A stretch of 64,000 bases of DNA from Vibrio sp. VB16 (GTDB taxonomy: Bacteria; Pseudomonadota; Gammaproteobacteria; Enterobacterales; Vibrionaceae). The stretch spans positions 806,001-870,000 of the forward strand of contig NZ_CP087590.1 in the NCBI RefSeq assembly GCF_015594925.2, in the 5' to 3' direction. Each line of letters begins with the position of its first letter. The stretch's first letter is position 1. Shown here in pieces: positions 61,692 through 64,000 of the stretch. Under the pieces are notes generated by a model. That model was not told the origin of the DNA and ran no database searches. It worked only from the letters and a program-made list of their open reading frames with translations. The position numbers and the translations under genes are program-made.

Positions 61692-61724
61692 AAAAAGCCT
61701 GTTAATTATAACAGGCTTTTTTGT
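61692..61724 (+). terminator. Terminator after rfaH
   Basis: A 12-bp perfect stem (61692-61703 with 61710-61721) around AATTAT, then TTTTG. Confidence 0.88.
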
Positions 61725-61806
61725 GTCGCTATCATCACGATTGATAATATATTAAATGGTCAGAGGAACGATTGCCAACGTGATAACAAATTTACGCTGC
61801 TTAATG

Positions 61807-63471
61807 TTAGTAAGAATCGTTGTGAACCGCCTGTATAGCGCGCCCAGAAGGGTCGGCCATATTTTTGAATGTCTCATCCCACTCAATTGCTTTCGCTGAA
61901 GAGCAGGCAATAGAAGGGCCACCAGGTACACACTCTGCCGCTGATGGCAGAGGGAACTGCTCTTCAAAGATCTCACGGTACATATAGCCTTCTTTTGTCG
62001 CTGGCGTATTGTATGGGAATCTAAATGCGGCATTCTCCAATTGCTGATCGGTAACTTTCTCTTCAGCAAGTTCTTTTAGCGAGTCAATCCAGCCATATCC
62101 GACACCATCAGAAAATTGTTCTTTCTGGCGCCAAGCGATGGATTCTGGTAGGTATTCTTCGAAACACTCGCGAAGAATGTGTTTCTCCATTTTACCGTTG
62201 CCACACATCTTATCTTTTGGATTGATACGCATTGCAACATCAATAAATTCTTTGTCTAAGAAAGGAACTCGTCCTTCAACACCCCAAGCCGCTAGTGACT
62301 TGTTTGCACGAGCACAATCGAACATGTTTAGGGCGAGTAGTTTACGCACAAGCTCTTCATGCATTTCTTTGTCGTTAGGTGCTTTATGGAAGTATAAGTA
62401 ACCACCAAATATTTCATCAGCACCTTCACCAGAAAGTACCATTTTGATACCCATAGCTTTGATTTTACGACCTAATAGGAACATCGGAGTTGATGCTCTG
62501 ATAGTCGTGACATCGTAGGTTTCAATGTGATAAATAACATCACGAATGGCATCGATACCTTCTTGAACCGTATAAGTCATTTCGTGGTGTACTGTGCCGA
62601 GCTTATCAGCTACCTCGCGTGCAGCGATAAGATCGGGAGCGCCTTCTAACCCAATTGCAAATGAGTGCAATTGAGGCCACCAAGCCGCTGACTTCTCGTC
62701 ATCTTCAATACGCATAGCTGCGAATCGTTTTGCTACTGCTGAAGTAATCGAAGAATCTAAACCACCAGAAAGAAGAACACCATAAGGAACGTCAGTCATT
62801 AGTTGGCGCTTCACCGCATCTTCTAACGCTTGAGTTAGCTCTTCTTTGCTTGAAACATTGTCTTTGACTGCATCATAATCCATCCAATCACGTTCATAAT
62901 AACGTTGAGGTTCAGCGTTATCAGAACCGTAGTAACTACCTGGAGGGAATTCGCTGATCGTTTTACATACAGGTACCAATGCTTTCATTTCGGACGCGAT
63001 AAAGTAGTTACCATGTTCGTCAAAGCCCTGATACATAGGAATAATACCAATGTGGTCACGACCGATTAAATAGGTGTCTTTTTCTTCGTCATAAAGAATA
63101 AACGCGAAAATACCGTTCAGCTCTTCGAGTAATTCTTCACCAAGCTCTTGATACAAAGCAAGAATGACTTCACAATCTGAATCTGTTTGGAAATCATATT
63201 TATCTGCGTATTTTGCGCGAATTTCTTTGTGGTTATAGATCTCACCATTAACGGCCAATATGTGTTTTTTGTTTGGGCTGTACAGAGGCTGAGCGCCGCT
63301 ATTGAGGCCAACGATAGATAAACGTTCGTGCGCGAGAATCGCTTTGTCTGAAGCGTAAATACCAGACCAATCTGGGCCTCGGTGACGAAGTTTTTTCGAC
63401 ATTTCTAACGCTATTGGACGTAGAGCCGCGGCATCGCTTTTAATGTCTAAAATGCCAAATATTGAACACAT
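61807..63471 (-). CDS. asnB: Asparagine synthetase B (glutamine-hydrolysing)
   Basis: Makes asparagine from aspartate with glutamine and ATP. Nucleophilic Cys2 (MCSIFGIL), glutaminase NGEIYNHKE, and the synthetase PP-loop SGGLDSSITSA are intact. 554 residues as in E. coli. Upstream there is a 250-bp region with a good CRP site. Confidence 0.96.
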   Translation of the reverse strand: MCSIFGILDIKSDAAALRPIALEMSKKLRHRGPDWSGIYASDKAILAHERLSIVGLNSGAQPLYSPNKKHILAVNGEIYNHKEIRAKYADKYDFQTDSDCEVILALYQELGEELLEELNGIFAFILYDEEKDTYLIGRDHIGIIPMYQGFDEHGNYFIASEMKALVPVCKTISEFPPGSYYGSDNAEPQRYYERDWMDYDAVKDNVSSKEELTQALEDAVKRQLMTDVPYGVLLSGGLDSSITSAVAKRFAAMRIEDDEKSAAWWPQLHSFAIGLEGAPDLIAAREVADKLGTVHHEMTYTVQEGIDAIRDVIYHIETYDVTTIRASTPMFLLGRKIKAMGIKMVLSGEGADEIFGGYLYFHKAPNDKEMHEELVRKLLALNMFDCARANKSLAAWGVEGRVPFLDKEFIDVAMRINPKDKMCGNGKMEKHILRECFEEYLPESIAWRQKEQFSDGVGYGWIDSLKELAEEKVTDQQLENAAFRFPYNTPATKEGYMYREIFEEQFPLPSAAECVPGGPSIACSSAKAIEWDETFKNMADPSGRAIQAVHNDSY

Positions 63472-63548
63472 AAATAAAAATCCCTATTAAATTCCGTTAC
63501 AGCAATATGCACAATTTGCCAGTATCGTTAAAAAAAGCAACCGTTAAT

Positions 63549-63564
63549 TGTGAATAAAATCACT
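63549..63564. promoter_or_regulatory. CRP site upstream of asnB
   Basis: TGTGA-ATAAAA-TCACT matches the CRP consensus TGTGA-N6-TCACA at 9 of 10 fixed positions. It is 78-93 bp before the asnB start codon, a position suited to activation. Confidence 0.55.
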
Positions 63565-63725
63565 AATCAGGGCTATGGTTAGAAAATATTTAATAATATC
63601 GCAAAAAAGTGAATGAAATCTAATTCGTGCTGCTTTTTGCACCAGAATTATGAATATTGCACCAATCCTGAATTTCCACGTGCCTGAACGATATTGAATG
63701 CGCAAAATTGGCTATTCAACAGACC

Positions 63726-64000
63726 CTAATCAAATTTAGGATTAAGTTGTTCAGTAACATGTTTAGCAAACCCACTTCCTGCTTCGTTGTAGATATTGAA
63801 TGCAGCATCGGCACCGAGTTCTTGCATGGCTTCTACTTGATCTGAATAGGCTGCTATCGCTGCAGTTTGGCCTGAATAGTGCTTCAATTTTAGCTGTTCT
63901 AGCGCAAGCTGATTACCTTGATGATGTGGCATGGATAACAAGACTAGTTTCACGTTACCAGTATCTAAGATTCGCTCCCAAAAATCTGGGTCAGTCGCAT
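63726..64000 (-). CDS. Kef-type cation/proton antiporter, C-terminal end (partial)
   Basis: The frame is open to the right edge; the visible 91 residues are the C-terminal end. ATDPDFWERI followed by VKLVLLSMPHHQGNQLALEQLK is the second half of a TrkA-N/RCK NAD-binding domain, as found behind CPA2 (KefB/YbaL-like) antiporters. The membrane part lies outside the window, so the exact family is an inference. Confidence 0.65.
   Translation of the reverse strand, partial: ATDPDFWERILDTGNVKLVLLSMPHHQGNQLALEQLKLKHYSGQTAAIAAYSDQVEAMQELGADAAFNIYNEAGSGFAKHVTEQLNPKFD

Noticed and set aside
1..64000. tRNA, rRNA, CRISPR array, insertion sequence or prophage
   Set aside because: Searched by eye for cloverleaf ends (CCA-adjacent GTTCGA loops), periodic direct repeats and transposase/integrase motifs; none found.

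Overview
This is a stretch of bacterial chromosome from the Vibrionaceae, most likely Vibrio or a close relative (chromosome 1 core). The evidence is an adjacent toxR-toxS pair next to htpG, Vibrio-type polar flagellins with sigma-28 promoters, and marine gammaproteobacterial families (TIGR03503, DUF2066, DUF2069, DUF2897, DUF2956, DUF2919). The species cannot be fixed from the sequence alone. I saw no rRNA, tRNA, CRISPR array, transposase, integrase or prophage gene.

Layout. 1-11 kb: end of dnaE, then accA, tilS, a small cytochrome c, glnB and yafD, followed by the cell-wall/glyoxalase/replication block mltD-gloB-yafS-rnhA-dnaQ. 11-20 kb: gmhA and yafJ, then nucleotide salvage and synthesis (purMN, upp, uraA) with PurR boxes; an orphan tryptophan synthase beta gene sits between upp and uraA behind a TrpR-like operator. 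20-29 kb: envelope and lysine/peptidoglycan precursor genes (bepA, perM, bcp, gcvR, dapA, bamC, a DD-carboxypeptidase, dapE, yffB). 29-34 kb: a chemoreceptor gene bracketed by a diverged 81-bp direct repeat, a winged-helix regulator, small membrane and lipoprotein genes, and a DyP peroxidase. 34-37 kb: two tandem flagellin genes. 37-45 kb: PTS phosphorelay (ptsH, ptsI, crr), cysK, cysZ, zipA, ligA. 45-52 kb: a chitoporin-like OprD porin, cueR, nfeD-qmcA, cnoX, a possible small RNA/small protein unit, and ybbO and yfcH oxidoreductases. 52-55 kb: a translationally coupled operon of two DUF1538 membrane proteins, a PII-like protein and a CBS protein, then yfcE. 55-64 kb: toxRS, htpG, adk, hemH, rfaH, asnB and the C-terminal end of a Kef-type cation/proton antiporter.

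Most of the window is ordered much as in Escherichia coli (mltD-gloB-yafS-rnhA-dnaQ; cysZ-cysK-ptsHI-crr with zipA; cueR-nfeD-qmcA-cnoX-ybbO; htpG-adk-hemH), so departures from that order stand out. The departures worth a second look are: (i) the orphan trpB with its possible TrpR control; (ii) the repeat-bracketed mcp; (iii) a minus-strand unit at 50246-50460 with a canonical promoter, a 21-residue hydrophobic ORF, a C-rich segment and a strong terminator; (iv) the DUF1538-DUF1538-PII-CBS operon, which looks like a two-subunit cation/proton antiporter with its own ligand sensors; and (v) a 16-bp perfect inverted repeat in front of the peroxidase gene.

Start codons were moved inward from the longest reading frame wherever a Shine-Dalgarno sequence and the family's N-terminus agreed; this is stated in each entry. 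All promoter and operator calls are by eye against remembered consensus sequences.
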